64,000 bases of DNA. Source: Monarcha castaneiventris obscurior. Taxonomy: Eukaryota; Chordata; Aves; Passeriformes; Monarchidae. Within the stretch, counting starts at the first letter, position 1, and each line of letters starts with the position of its first letter. Positions 19,501 to 32,700 of the stretch are shown here, piece after piece. The translations under genes and the position numbers were made by a program. The notes under the pieces were generated by a model. It was not told where the DNA came from. It ran no database searches and saw only the letters and a list, made by a program, of their open reading frames with translations. The DNA is taken from NCBI GenBank assembly GCA_026261815.1, contig JAMPIT010000510.1:19254001-19318000 (forward strand), read 5' to 3'.

Positions 19501-22500
19501 TTAGCTGGATAGTTGAAAATGTTAATAATTATCCCATTTGACAAACCAAGGTATGGATTTCAAGCCTCAAAGTTTGCTGTGCTAAAGAAATATTAATGGC
19601 CTGGCATGTCATGATGTCCAGGGGAAAAGGATGTTTAATAGTTTCTCCTCATGGCTCAGTTGTTTATTTAAATGACTTGGAAACTAAACCAGCAGCTAAC
19701 ACAACCACTGTTATGTGCTGTTGCGAGGTGTGGTTAACAATAAGTAGATTTTATTTAGCATTACAGCAAAGGATGAAATGGAGTGAAATAAAGGAAAGGG
19801 AAGTTTCATGAGTGGTCAGCAAGCCAGATCCCAATGCCAAGACATGGAGGAGGATCGACAGAAATCCTGCAGAGCCCATCCTGTCACTTGGCCATGCTGA
19901 CAGAGGCAAATGAGCAGCGTGGGTATCAATGAAAGGGAACTACTGCATTTGGCAAAGGATGCTGCAGGCCTGTAGTGATGGAGGGACTCTGTTGGCTGGT
20001 GTGGGGGATGCTGGTGGCACGCTGGGGTTTTTCATCACCTCCTGGGAGGGATTTTCTGACTGATCCTTGTGGTTGTGCCAGGGAGGCTTGAGAGCCTTGT
20101 GCTGCTCAGCTGTCAGTCCTCAGCAGCACTTGGCCCCCACAATAGGGAGGGATCCAGGATTTGCTGAAGGGCTTGTGGTCCTTCCAGTCAGGTGCCAAAT
20201 TTCACTTTACAAAGAGCACAACCATTCATCCGGTGGTACCTTACTGATGTGAACATGGCTGATGCCTTTCAGCTGAATTGCAGCTGAATATTTAAGAGAA
20301 ACAAATCGAGTGCAGATGATTGAACAAGAGAAGCTGGTTTAGCTGCCCGACTGTGAGCTGCAGTGCCCTAATCCTTCCCCTTATGTGCTACAACAGGGTG
20401 TAATTCAATCCTAAATTATTGAAAACCTTGATGTTTTTTAAACCATGCATCAGAAGGTATTTTATTTATACAAGCATCTACTCATTAGCAGTATCAAAAT
20501 GCTGGCAATACTGTGCATGCTCTGCAGGAGTTCCTGTCAGAGCTACATTTCACATCTCCCTAGCACGGGCTCGGAGAACCACGGATGAGGGGTAAACACA
20601 GATCTTCTTGGCATCTCTTTTTTTGTCCAGTCCTGTGACTGGTGGGGTCCAATGGAAAAGCCACTTCTGAGTGAAGAGGCCTGGAGGGATAGGGTGGGCA
20701 GGGGAGCAGGATGTGGGTAAGCACAGGCACCTCTACTCAGGTGGTGGCTGTGCCATTGTTGGAGACTTCCCAAAGCTGGCTCGATGGAGCTCTGGAAAAC
20801 CCCATCCCTCTCCAAAGTCCTTTCAGCCTTGCTTGCTCCCCCTGCAGCTTGCAGGCAGTGACAGTCTGGCTCCGAGCATTCTGTGCTGGTTGCCCCTAAA
20901 GGCTCCAAAAACCTTTCTCCCAGTGAAGGCTGGAGGAGCTTATGCTGCAGTAGGAAGGAGGGTAAGTAGGAGGCTTGAAAAGGTCACACCAAGGCTGCAA
21001 TTTCCAAATGAGTGTGAAGGAACTGGATGCCTTAACACCCTCCAACTTAAACACTCAGTCTTGGCTGTTAATGGAGTGTGCTGTAAAACTGCATTTTCTT
21101 TACCTATTCAAGGAAAATTAATATCTCCTGCTAACATCCAGGAGAAAACTTTTTGGCTGTGAAGTCTGTTCTTCCCCACAGGAAGGGTGCTGGCAGAAAA
21201 TGACAGCTTGTGGACAACCCGAGTCAGAGTGGCTGCAACAGCAAAAACGTGGAGGAAGGGAAACACAGCCTCAAATGAAACTGAGACAGAAAATAGAGAA
21301 ACAACCAGTCTGAGGCATCCATAGATTTCCTGAACTCACTTCTCTCCTTTTCCAGCATTTTGCTGAGCACTATGGCAGTATTCAAGCCATTATTACATTA
21401 AGGAGCTTTTTGGCTTTCCTGCCTGCAAAAATAGTCATCACTTGTAAATTGAAGGCATCACTCTCTTATCTGGTCTGCAGCCAGAAGGGCTGGAAGCAAT
21501 AGAAGAAGTGTGAACTTTCTCCTTCATCTCAGAGAACATTAACTTCAAAGCCTAGCCATAAACTTTCAGATGTAATGACTATTTGTCCAAAAGAGAAACA
21601 CATCAGCTTGATCAATGAGTGAAAGGTATAAAACACAGAGGTTACATTTGCTAAACACTTGGGGAAAACGTGTGGTTATGCCTGGGTGTGTGGAGGGGGG
21701 AGTTATAACTGAGTTATTCGGGCAGCCAGGCCCAGGGGCAGCGTCAGGGTTGTGGTGGGTGGTTGTAGGTCCAGCACTGAGTGGTTCCTGTCCCAGAGGG
21801 GGCTGGGCTGCCATGTCAGAGTGTGCTCCAGCACGCCCTTGGGTGCAGACCTTCATCACTGAGTGGGGATCTTGTGGCTGTGCTGGCAGCCACACTACTC
21901 TGCTTTTCCAATACACTGTGGGAGCAAATATCTCTCCTTTCAGCTGCTCGAACAAAGCACTCAGGACCACCAGCACTTCCTCCTGTGTCCTTGCTCCAGC
22001 TGTGTGAATGCTGACTGGAGAAAACCCCCCATGGGTGCACTGCCTTGTCCCCTGAGCATTGCTGAGCTCCAGGGCAAGGGTCCAGCAGTGCTAACACAGC
22101 CAGGCAGGTGCACTCAGAGATTTCAGTCACCTTTGGTACGATTGCCTACATCCTTCTTCCTTTTTTTTTTTTTTAACATGCTTTCTATTCTTCTGATGAA
22201 AGTTCAATGGAAATAGAGAGTAAGGATGTCTTTTTGTTTCCATGGCTTGCATATGAGGAATTTAGAGGGAAAAAATTTATCTTATGTGACTTTTTCCCGA
22301 AGATAACCATTGCCCTTCCTGATAACATCCCGTTAGGGCTTACAGGAGGAGCCTGGACCCCATCCTCTCCCTGGGCCGTGGTGCACGATCCTTGTGCATG
22401 ACACACGGTGCTCAGGGAGGGCACTTTGTAGTGTTAATCAACTCTTTGGTGAAAGTGTTTTTAGAAGGAGTAATTGGGAGGACTTGCTTCTGGGCACCAG

Positions 22501-25170
22501 CTTCTGCTTGCCAGGGCTCCAGAGCTGGAGAATGAGGTCCAGACCTGTGCGATTCCTGTCTGAGGATGGAGAGGAGGATGTGCCGGAGTACGAAGAGAGA
22601 TTTTGAAAGGTCTGTAACATCTTCTGCCAACATCTTTTTTGAATCAGCCCTGCATGAACAAGTGAGAGCCCGGAAGAGCCGTGTCATCCTTGAGGACAGC
22701 TGGGCTTCCTGGGGGACAGCTCCATTTGGGATGGGAGGTGGAGGGTTGCTGCCACTGCTGGGGGGAAGGAGATGTTGGTGGGGTTGCTGGCTGCTCCACA
22801 GGCTTTGACAGCACCCTGCTTTCCCCCTGTGCTGTGCTTGCCTGTCCCCTAACTCCTCTGTGAGGTGTCCAAATGCCTCTACAGGGAACCTGAGAGCAAA
22901 CCTGAGCCCTTCTTGCTCACCATGCATTTTTGTGTCCCCAAGCCCCCCTTGGAGTGAATGGAGCTGGCAGGATGCACCCAGGTTCCTCACCATACAGGTG
23001 TTGTGGGGAGGAGATGGTGGCTCAGTTCTTGGAATCTGTGCCTGCCCCTAGATGTGCTCTGGCCTCCAGGAGGTGAGTTACCCAGTGGTCTTCTCCAGGC
23101 TGTCCTGTCTACCTCCTGCATTCCAAGCTGAGCTCCTCCCAGCATCCTGGGGAATAGCCATGGGGATGGCCATTAAATACCAGAGCTGGGGGTGTCAGTG
23201 GGGGTTGAGAGGACATTCTTGAAATTTAAAGAACAACTGCGTGCTGAATCCACCTGGTCATCCTCCTCCCCGTGGCACATCACCTGCCCCACCTTGGTCC
23301 TAGTGGAGACTCCAGGGACAAGGGCAGGTAACAGCAGGTAGAGGTGGGGCAAGAGGAGCAACAGGAGGGCAGCTAAGTAATTTATTTTAAGGAGCAGCTG
23401 GCTTTATCCAGGCAAAACCAATGCAATGCCAGCAGGCTCCACATTCAGCAGATCCCTGAGGGTGTTGGTGGAGTAGTACTCAGCTTCCCCTGCAACACCT
23501 CTGTTTGAGGGAGGCAGCCGGATGCTGGGCTCCTTTTTTCTCCGCTGTGGAGGTGTACCGGTCCTTTGTAGGTGTGTTGTGTATTTAATGTGGTCTTTGC
23601 AGAGGGATCCACTACAGCAATCCCTTTTACGTGCCTGGAGTCCCATTTTCTACCTCCACTGGATCCTGTCCTGGGCTTCAAAGCACATGGGGAGCGGTGA
23701 CCTGTTTTATGACATGGTCATAAAGCAATGGCCCTTCTCTGTTCCTGTATGAATAATAAATAGTAGTTATATTGTTATATTTTCACATGGAGGCCTGCCA
23801 GAGGCTCTTTTTGAGTACAAGACTCAAGACTCAGTCTGAAAAAGAGGAAGAAGAAAACAGGACTCCTGACAGCTTTCTAGCTGGCTGTGCAGCTGTGCAG
23901 AGAGAGGTGCCCTGCAGATCAAAGGGAGCCCGCTGCCATTCTCCCCAGGTGCAGCGATGCTTCCCCTGTTAGAGCAGATATTGGTTATCAGGCAGCAGCA
24001 CTGTGAATGGCACAAATGTGCACTTTGCTCTCCAGAGGTTATGGCAGCCATAAGGATGCCAGATTAGATTTAGGAAAGCACATATGGATGTATTGCCTTC
24101 TTCAGCCTTGCACCATTCCTTAAAATCCTCCCTTGCTCTGCAGGAAGACAGAAAGTGTGGCTGTGGACAATCACAGCTGTAGAAGCATAATTGCAATTGC
24201 TGTCTGGGAGCTGCTTAGTGCTTCTGATAATCCTTGAGACCTGCAGCGAGTCAATACAAGATGAAGGGAGAGCATTTTGGGGCAGGGATACAGCATAGGA
24301 ACAACTCTGCAGAAGGATTGAAAAAAAAAAAAAAAACACCTCTATTTAACATTTCACCGAGGGGAAAGATGCTCTCAGGCAGAACCAGCACAAGTTCAGA
24401 CTGAAGCCCAGGCTTCCTGCTCTGGGGTTTCAGGTGTTTGTAAAGTGTCACTGACACCAAGTCCTACACCATGTCTTCCCCTAAAGGCTCAGCTGCCACC
24501 ATAGCTCATCTCTCAACCCAGTCACTGGCCAGAACTACAGCACCAGCCCACCGACAGCAAATCCCACCAGCTCACTTCATATGTTCACAGGGCTGTTTAG
24601 CTTCTGGGGAAGTAAACGGGAAGGTGACAGGAGTGAAGTCTCATTTCAATGTTGGGATCAGCTGTGCTTCAGCAAAACCTCCCTCTCAGCCCCATACGCT
24701 GCCTAACAGATGGCACATCTGCTTCTATTTCCAGGGTGATCTCACTAATCACTTTTTAAGAATCCAGCATCCAGGGTTAATCAACATGAGTTGAATTACA
24801 GTAAAGGTTCCTACAGCAGTGGAAAAATCCTGTGCAACTCCCTTTCCTCAAGTTATCCTCTTGGATAGTGGGGCTTATCCTCTGCCTGAATTCTGCCCAA
24901 ATCCTCATGATCCCTGCAAAGCCAAGGCGTCTTTCCAAGGAGCTTCTGCCTCCCTGGGCCTTTGTCTATTTGATGAGGCAGATCTTCCAATAGTTGATTT
25001 TCTGTTTGGCAGTCAAACTAAAGGCTAAGAAAGCTTGATACAGGTCAACCCCAAAACCCTCACAGGAATGGAAAAGGAGATTCCCAAGGAGACTTTGTCC
25101 TCAGCCACAAGGCCTATGAAGAGAAGCTATCACCCACTACAATCCACTGCCTATGACGCAGCCTCAGAGC
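16580..25170. other. Intergenic, no gene seen (8.6 kb)
   Basis: This long stretch has many short overlapping open frames and no recognisable domain. Visible texture: C-rich run near 19,015-19,030, A/T-rich simple sequence at 18,360-18,400, T run at about 22,162-22,175, A run at about 24,320-24,336. GC-rich patches occur at 17,330-17,480, 18,960-19,260 and 22,700-22,800. No tRNA-like cloverleaf or LTR was noticed. Confidence 0.55.
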
Positions 25171-25177
25171 ACACTGT

Positions 25178-26053
25178 ATGCAAATTCAAAACCCTTGTGT
25201 TTCTCATATGGAAAAAAAAAATTTAAAAAGGTTTCCTGGAAGCAGTATCACCCCCAGCGTGCCAGGCAGCACCAGAGGCACGGTGAGATGGAGCACAGTG
25301 AGGCAGGGGACTGGCTATGCCTGGCTGTGCCTACACTGCTCAGTGCAAAGGCCAGGGCAGAGCGGCACTGCTGGCTCACAGGCACTGTGCCTAGAGCTTG
25401 CTTCCCAAGGGGAACATTTACCTTGGAAACAGCTACTTGGGGTGATCCGAACCAGACCCTCAGAGTTAGCAGAGAGCCCAGCAGACAACGAGCACAAATC
25501 CAGGGCTGGAGTCCATCTCTTCTTTGCTGGTGATGCAGCTATGCCTGCCAGATGTGCCTACAATGCCAGAAACAGCTCCCCAGCTGACTCTGGGTCCTCA
25601 TCCTCAGTAGTTCCCGTGGTGTCAGTCAGCACACACCTATGCTATCCTCTGGACCGGGACAAGCAGCTCCCTCTGGCCACCAAGCAGCGCTGCTCTGGGC
25701 ATGGATACTCCTGGGACAACTTTCAAGAGCCACATGAACAAGCTCTGTCTCCCTTTCCTCTTGATGTTCCTCCAGCATGGTCCCACCAGCCTTTCCATCC
25801 TCCAGCTCTCCTGAATGTTCTCATGCCTCAGTCCAGGGCATGCTACACATCCTATGGAATCCCAACATTGGTGAGCCACAGCATCATCTTAGCTATCCTG
25901 GGCATTTTATGCTGGGATAAAAAACCACCAAACTTACAAAAATACTTGTTTGCTCTTAGGTCCATAGGCACAACACACAGGGCCAAGCTAAGCTGCAGTC
26001 AAGAGCCATGCTGTGCTGTCAAAGCCAACCCCCTTTTTGCTGGCTGGCCCTGA
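25178..26053 (+). other. 876-bp open reading frame without recognisable domain
   Basis: This is the longest open frame outside the CpG islands (291 codons). I see no known domain, no signal peptide and no coiled coil. Residue use is unremarkable, with a Ser-rich patch near residue 135. The first ATG context is not strong, and there is no clear promoter or poly(A) signal tied to it. A chance ORF of this length in 64 kb is uncommon but not extraordinary. It could be part of a lncRNA exon, a decayed retrocopy I do not recognise, or noise. Confidence 0.2.
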
Positions 26054-26059
26054 GCAGCC

Positions 26060-26940
26060 AACGCTGCTCTGAAACAACTGCTCTCATCCACTACCACATA
26101 CCAGGCCCGCTCTTTGGGGCAGGCAGTTTGGTCCTGCATATATTCCTGCTCTGTCTGGTCCAATAAACAGTGTAAATAATTATACCCCGAGCAAGAGGAT
26201 TAGGAGAGCCCCATTGCAGGCTGTCCCACAGCCCGTGGTTTGGCCACACTCTGAAGACACAGCGTGTCGGGTAAATCCTCACTCCAGCTGAGGTTTCTTT
26301 TTGAGATCAGCTTCTAAAAAAAAGTTTAAAAACCCCCAAACCAACAAAGCAAGCCATTTTGATGTTTCTAATTTTCAGGGCTAATTCAGATGAATGATTG
26401 CACACCAATTGGCAGATAGCTTTGATCAGCCAGAAACTGCACATTTCAGTGAGTAAGCTGTTCTTCAGAAATCATGGGCTCTACTTGTACCCCCTTCCCA
26501 CTGCCACAGGAGAGGGAAGGGATACTGTAGATCCTGCTTCATGTATGATCATCTCTGCTCTGGCTCCAATGTAGCCATCATATGGTCTCACCCTCTGCCT
26601 GCTCTCCTGCTTGGAGACATTAAGGATCTTCAGCAGTTACCATCTCTCACTCTGGGCAGCTTCTTCCTCAGCTGCACCTCTCCCACTGCTGTCAGAATGG
26701 CCATGTCCAGACTTGCTTACTTAATCTTTCTATTGAGGATTTTTAGCTACTATCATTGGTGTTTCTATGTCCCCCTTTCAGGATGCAAATCTCGATGATC
26801 CCCTCAGGTTATGCCATCTGCTGTCTGTTACACTTTAAACACCTTCTTAGGGACGGGTACGCTCACAGTGATGCTAATGTTTGTTCCCAGGACATGGCAG
26901 GGGGGCTCCAGAGGTGGCTAGCTGAGAACAGCCACAAGTC
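26060..26940. other. Intergenic, no gene seen
   Basis: Unique sequence with an A-rich patch (26,310-26,345, of the AAAACCCCCAAACC type often seen in this window). No gene or clear repeat boundary is visible. Confidence 0.55.
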
Positions 26941-26944
26941 ACAG

Positions 26945-27060
26945 CATCCATGAATGGCCTGAGTTGGAAGGGACCTTAAAGATCATCTAGTTCCAACCCC
27001 CCATCATGGGCATGGATGCCACCCACTAGACCAGGCTGCTCACGGACCTGGGGTGTCCCC
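26945..27060 (-). mobile_element. CR1 retrotransposon 3' end
   Basis: Antisense CR1 signature: GAGTTGGAAGGGACCTTAAA then GATCATCTAGTTCCAACCCC, followed by a CATGGGCATGGATGCCACCC segment and ACCAGGCTGCTCA. The 3' terminal ATTCTATG-type repeat is decayed (CATCCATGAATGG). Only about 115 bp remain, the usual fate of CR1 copies, which are severely 5'-truncated. Confidence 0.88.
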
Positions 27061-27064
27061 TGAG

Positions 27065-28000
27065 GACAAACCATTTTTTAAATTATTATTTAAACCTCTG
27101 GCATAAAGCACAGATTGGATATTCAGCTGTATACATTCAAGTATTCCATAAATTCTCAACTCAGTACAGGAAATTTCAAGTCCAACAGCACATTGAACCT
27201 TTACCAGGATGTCAGGCCAGAGTTTCAGGAGAGTTTTAACAACCTAACAAACCAGGGAAGTACGAAATGTGCCATGCAAGTCAGATGTTTCTATGCAACA
27301 ACCATATGATAGAAAGTTTCTCAAACAAAACCATTTGCTGTCAGGACAGAGTGGAGCCAAGTCAGTGTGATTCAAGTTTTTAGAGTCAATTTTGTAAAAT
27401 GTCAGAAGGAGTTACTTAGTGCCACCCAGTGTTGGCAGCTAGGAAAAGGAAGGTTAAATATGGTTACAACTGGGCGTAGCCCAGTGAAACAGGAAAAAAA
27501 CCCCAGCTCTTGCTTTCCCTATCAGGAGTGAGTAATGTCACAGTAGCTGGGCAGCACCAACATTCAGGGGATAGGTGTCCCAGAGCTGAAATGAAGTTCA
27601 GCCTTCTTGTTAAAAAAACACGAACTTCTACTTTTTCACTTTTCAAAGCAGGTAATCAGTTTGAGATGCAGATGGCCTCTTTTGTCACAAGACTCACTCC
27701 CCTAGTCTGACATCTGTCTAGTGAGAAAGTTGCACTGACTTTACTGGTTAGATGTTCAGGAATTTAGATGAGACACAACTATATAAAATGTGTCTCTTTC
27801 CTGGAATAAATAGAGTACAGTTAAATATGACTCTTTCCCCCTTCCCACCTTTGTCTCAGGTGCTGCATATGACTTGCCTTTTCCCTGAAGCCTTTAAAAC
27901 TATACAGGATCTCATGTATATCAGGCATGGAAATAATCTCCCAGTTATGATCTTTGGATGGCTGAACAATTCCATGTATGCTTTTGTCCTTCAAAGGACT
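27065..28000. other. Intergenic, no gene seen
   Basis: AT-rich unique sequence between two CR1 fragments. Short open frames only. Confidence 0.55.
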
Positions 28001-28008
28001 ATAAAAAA

Positions 28009-28140
28009 CCACAGAACCATTTGGGTTGGGAGGGGCCTTAAAGATCACCCTGTTCCAACTCCCCTGCCATGAGCAGGGACACCTTCCACCACACCAGGTT
28101 GCTCAGAGCCCCATCCAGCCTGGCCTGGAACACTTCCATA
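28009..28140 (-). mobile_element. CR1 retrotransposon 3' end
   Basis: The + strand begins with the inverted terminal repeat CCACAGAACCATTTGGGTTG, then GGAGGGGCCTTAAAGATCAC, the CCAACTCCCCTGCCATGAGC motif and CCACACCAGGTTGCTCAGAG. This is a well-preserved antisense CR1 3' end of about 130 bp and probably one of the younger copies here. Confidence 0.92.
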
Positions 28141-29395
28141 TAAAGTTGGTTGAGTGTCATGGTCCCATTTGACAGACGTGGAAAGTGAGGTGCCGAGCAG
28201 GCATTCCCATCCTCATCACAGCCCCATCCCAGGAGAGCTGGGGCCTGGCCAAGATGGGGTGGAGGAGATCTGGAGCCAAGAACCCAAGTGGGAAAGAGAG
28301 GAAGGGGAAAGCAAGGCCCCAAGATACCTCAAACCCACGAGATGTTGGCAGGGTGAGGGCATCCCAGGGTTGTGGCTTCACCTGTAGTGGCCATGGCAGA
28401 GAAACCCTCTCTCTACCTTTTTGGGCTCCTTCACTCTGCCCTGAAGTATTCTCACTGCCCAAAGGGAAAAAAAAGACAACAGTGGTTTGAGTGGTTCTCT
28501 GCTGGTTCTTTATTTCATCCCTATAAGATGAGGGCCAAGGAGAGACTGACACAAGAGTTTATCTCAGATTGATACAACAAAAAAGCAACAGTGAAGTGAA
28601 GGGTGGCTACCCTCTGAAACGACCACACTTCCATGAGCTGCCACACTGGTGATCCATGCTTCTGCGTGTGAGGACAGGCATTTTTACGTTTTCCTCCTAC
28701 CCATGGAGCCATCTATCTCCCAGTCACACAGCCTATCCCCTGGATTTGTGCTTGCTGACAAGTCTCCTTTCTCACTTACCTTTCAGTGACTGCTGGGAAA
28801 CAGGCCAGGTAGTGTGGCCACAGGTCATGAGCCAAAAACTCCTCTTCTGGGGCCAACACATTTGGGGTAGTTTTATCTTTTCTAACCAGTCCCATGAGGC
28901 TCCTGGAGGACCTGGGAGCTGGACTAGCTCGCTGGCTTTTGTTGGAAGACCTCCATGATCACTAATCACATCTGCATGGCTCACTAGGGTCCTACATGTC
29001 CTAGGTGCTCTCCACAGCTATTAGAATCTCAGTCTTCCTCCCACAGAGCTCACAGTTAAAACCCAAGGTGGAAAATCACTAATTCCTGTGATGGCTGCTC
29101 AGCCTTCGCCTCAGGAATTCATCAAAAAGAGAATTTTCTCTAACAGGACACAGTGTGCACAGAAAAAGTTGGTAGAGGAAGGAAACCAGACAAATACAGC
29201 ATTTGTGAAAAAAAAAGAAAGTATCTGTGTGTATCCCCTCAGTTAGGAAGGTTTACAAAGTAGCTTCACAATGAGAGGCAGTGCCTGCTCCGGAGGTTTT
29301 ACAGTCCCAGCAATCAGAATGAAAGAGCAGGAAGGGGAAAGGCAGAGGCAGGAGACCCGAGTCCCTGCCTTACACGAAGCAACTCTGCTCAGTTT
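28140..29395. other. Intergenic, no gene seen
   Basis: Moderately GC-rich up to 28,400, then unique sequence with an A-rich run at about 29,207-29,220. Open frames on both strands have no domain. Confidence 0.55.
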
Positions 29396-29399
29396 GCAG

Positions 29400-29770
29400 G
29401 TCCAAGGCGTTTTCAAGCCTATAAATAAACCGGGAACGTTAATGATGCCATTAATCTCCGCTGGCGGCCGTCCCGGCTATTTTCAGCGGCGGGGTTACCT
29501 TGCCTGTCCCAGCAGAAGCAGGTCTCCAGGGGAGGGTCAGGCGAGCAGCGGGACGGATGCCGTGTGCCCGGGAGGGCACCGCCGCCGGCCTCGGCAGCCC
29601 ACCGGGAGGAGGTGTCCCGAGTGCCGGCCCTCCTGGCTCCCGGCCTGGAGGGAAACACACGAAAACACACGTCAGATAACAAACGACGGGAAAAAGCAGA
29701 GTGCTGCCGGCTGCAGAGGGGGCGGGTGACTGCTCCTGCCCGCAGCCCCTATGGCAGAGATGCCTTCTTC
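29400..29770. promoter_or_regulatory. Small orphan CpG-rich block with TATA box
   Basis: From about 29,440 to 29,740 CpG density rises sharply (GGCGGCCG, CAGCGGCGGGG, GCACCGCCGCCGGCC). The flanks are CpG-poor. A consensus TATA box (TATAAATAAA, 29420-29429) lies at its left edge, correctly placed to drive + strand transcription from about 29,450. An acceptor-like CTGCTCCTGCCCGCAG ends at about 29,744. No gene is recognised next to it. It may be a lncRNA promoter, an enhancer or a decayed promoter. Confidence 0.4.
29420..29429 (+). promoter_or_regulatory. TATA box (TATAAATAAA)
   Basis: This is a perfect match to the TATAWAWR consensus. It sits just upstream of a CpG-rich block, which makes it more credible than TATA-like strings elsewhere in AT-rich DNA. 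Confidence 0.45.
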
Positions 29771-32700
29771 ATCTCCTACATGGAGATACCCCCGATGGAG
29801 ACCCTCTGCTCCTCTGGAGCTGCTGGGAGCCTGCTCCCCCACCTTTGCCTTTCCAAGGACAGAAAGTGGCAGAGCCTGGAGCTACAAAATAGAGGGAGAG
29901 CCTGCGAGGGGCAGGCCAGGGCATCCCAACATGCCGATCTAGGGCAGGGAATGGCTGGGGTGCAAGTCCCTGCAGAGAACAAGGGCTGCCCTGAGACAGC
30001 TCCTTGCCCATCACACCAAAAGTCAGCGCTTCCCTCACAGGCAAGAGGGGGAGAAGAGCTCCCTTTCCTTCCCACCCAGTGGGACCAGGAATGTCATACA
30101 CTTGGATGGTAAAAGGTGCTTTTTCTCCTTCCTCCTGCGAGGAGAGAAGCCCCAGGACAGTCTCTGCTTGGGAGAGGAGCAGCTCAGCATTTGCCCGCAG
30201 TGCTCACATGGCACCCAGAGCTGGTTTGCCTGTGGGCATTTTAGCCCTGAGGTTCATCTTACTCAGGTACCTCTTACAAATGCTTACCTCATCTTACAAA
30301 GTGTACCATGCTTTTGTTTATTTTAGTATTTCTGTTACAATATGCCAGGAAAAAAATGATTCCTAGCAGTAAATGAAGTTCACACTCACTGGAAATAGGT
30401 GCCTTTGAAAACCACATCTGTACATTGCTTTCCTTTGACCTGCCCTCTCAGATGTCCAAGATGGTCAGATACCACCACACAGGGCAAGAGAAATTAATGC
30501 TCCTGTATCACCAGAAAATAACACTGGCCAACTTTTTCTTTTCTATTCTGCAATGAGCTCAAGATGTTGAGACATTTGCCAAATAATACTACAAAAGAAT
30601 TGTTCACACTCTGGTCCCAGGTGACATTTGGCTACTGAAGCTATTAGGACTTATGCTCCCAAAACATTCAGTGGCACAGGACTTCTTCCTAATCTTCTCA
30701 GAAAATATGCATTGTTTTCTGTTCTTTGTGTTGCTTAGTAATGTTTCCTGAATTCTTAATATCTATAGCGGTCTGACTGGCAGTTGCTTATAACGTGCCA
30801 TCTAGAAAGAATTAAGAGCAATTTGGATGTTTTTCTTACCTTCCTACAATGGTATTTTGGGGCCAGAGGCAGCAATTTCTCTGTGGATGATCCAGCCCTC
30901 CTGACCTGGCTTGCAGCTCACAAACAACACAACCTGTTCTCTCTCAGGAACTGCTAAGAAATGCATTTCAGTTACTTGAGTTTTGCTATTTTGTCTCAAC
31001 TATATCCAATGGGTAACCTGAAGGCATTGCTGATGCTACAGCTTCCCTGCTACAATTGCTGTCTGGCCTCTTTTAGGGATCATGCAGGATACGACCATTT
31101 GAAGGTCTCTGGAGGCCTGGGTGGCTTGTGCATGGCAAGGTTTTGTTCTGTCTACAGCCACTTTGGCAAGCAGAGACACACCTGGATCCTGCACTGTGCA
31201 CTGGCTCTATGAAGCACGGCTATGGACTCACATGTCAGTGGCAATCTGAGACACCAACCCCAGTGACAATGGACAGGAAGTTTCTTTCCTACTTTAATGA
31301 GTCTAAGCACTGTTAAACCATTTTTTTTGCAAAGCTTTCACAAAGGCTCCTGTCTGATCCCTACTGCCTGTAACTGGTACTTTGGGGAGCCCATCAGCCA
31401 CATTGCTCTCTTGAGACACTGCTCTTCCAAACCTGCTGATGAAGGGCAGCAGGGAGCAGGCACTGCAGTGATTCTTTGGCTCCACAGAACTGTCTGTTGG
31501 ACACATCCCCAGCAGCTTTGGCAGACTTGGTGCATTGCTATTAACTTCTAATCTCTACTTGTGGACTTTTCTGGGTAGATACTAGGATGAGAATTTTCTT
31601 TATTAATGGAATTTCATCAGTTGGGTTTGCTTAACATCCATTTGCTTGTCAAATTCAGAGATACGGCCATCTAAATCTTATAGGTATAAACTGCAGCAAC
31701 ATCACTTTGAGTGGGAAAGTGGGGAGGAAGTATCCCCTCAAAGGTATTCTTTGTCTGGAGAAGCTGCATGTCCAATAAGAAATCAGCTTGCAACTGCAAT
31801 CTTGCACAAGACACACAGAGATACTCCAGACAGACTTAACATTCACCTTGACAAAGTAATCAGATTGTCAAGCACAGGAAGTCATTGTGGCCAGAGCTGT
31901 CATGGAATTCTCTCTATCTGCAGCATCAGTCAAATAAGGATTTAAAATATTACAAGCGAGGAGATCTGAAATACTAGAGAAGAAAACATACACATAGAAG
32001 TGAAGACAGCAGCATGTGACTGCCAAAACCAGAAAATAAATGCTAGAAACATTTCATATTGACCCAAATAAATAACATCCTCAAATGAAATGGTTTAGAC
32101 TTGTTCCATGTGATAAAGATATAGGCTAGCCTGGTCTCAGGCTAGTAATTTGCTCTCCCTAGAACAAAACAAAAGGCATCTGTTTATCTTGGCAATGAAA
32201 ATGTCCTTGTCAGATGTTAGCTGAGCTCTCTCTGGGCAGGTCACCTACCTCCTCCCAGATTCAGAGGAGACCTATAAACTACTGCCCCCCAAAAATGATG
32301 CATCTGTGCATCCTGAGCAGTTATCATTCCTCTTCCCTGAGCTGACTGAGTTGTCTCAGAAGGCACAGACCTTCCTTCTCTATGCCTGGAAAATCCTGCT
32401 AGTGAAAAACATAACTGCTAGTAGTAGTGACACTGGAAGACATCCCTGCAGTGCCCTGAAGCCTCACCTGCACAGAATCACTCTGTGGGGACAGGGTTAC
32501 ATTAAAAGTGCCTTTCATGGCAATACCAGGTACAATAATTCCTTCTTGCTGACTCTGCTCCTCACCCACCCCAGAGCATGGCTCCTGCCGGTGCAGCCCT
32601 TCCTGGCACCAGGACAGAAGTGCCAAGAACTAGAGCCCAGAATGAACCAGTTGTAAATAAAATCCAGCAAAAATTTGTTGCTGCTTAGAAAAAATCACCG

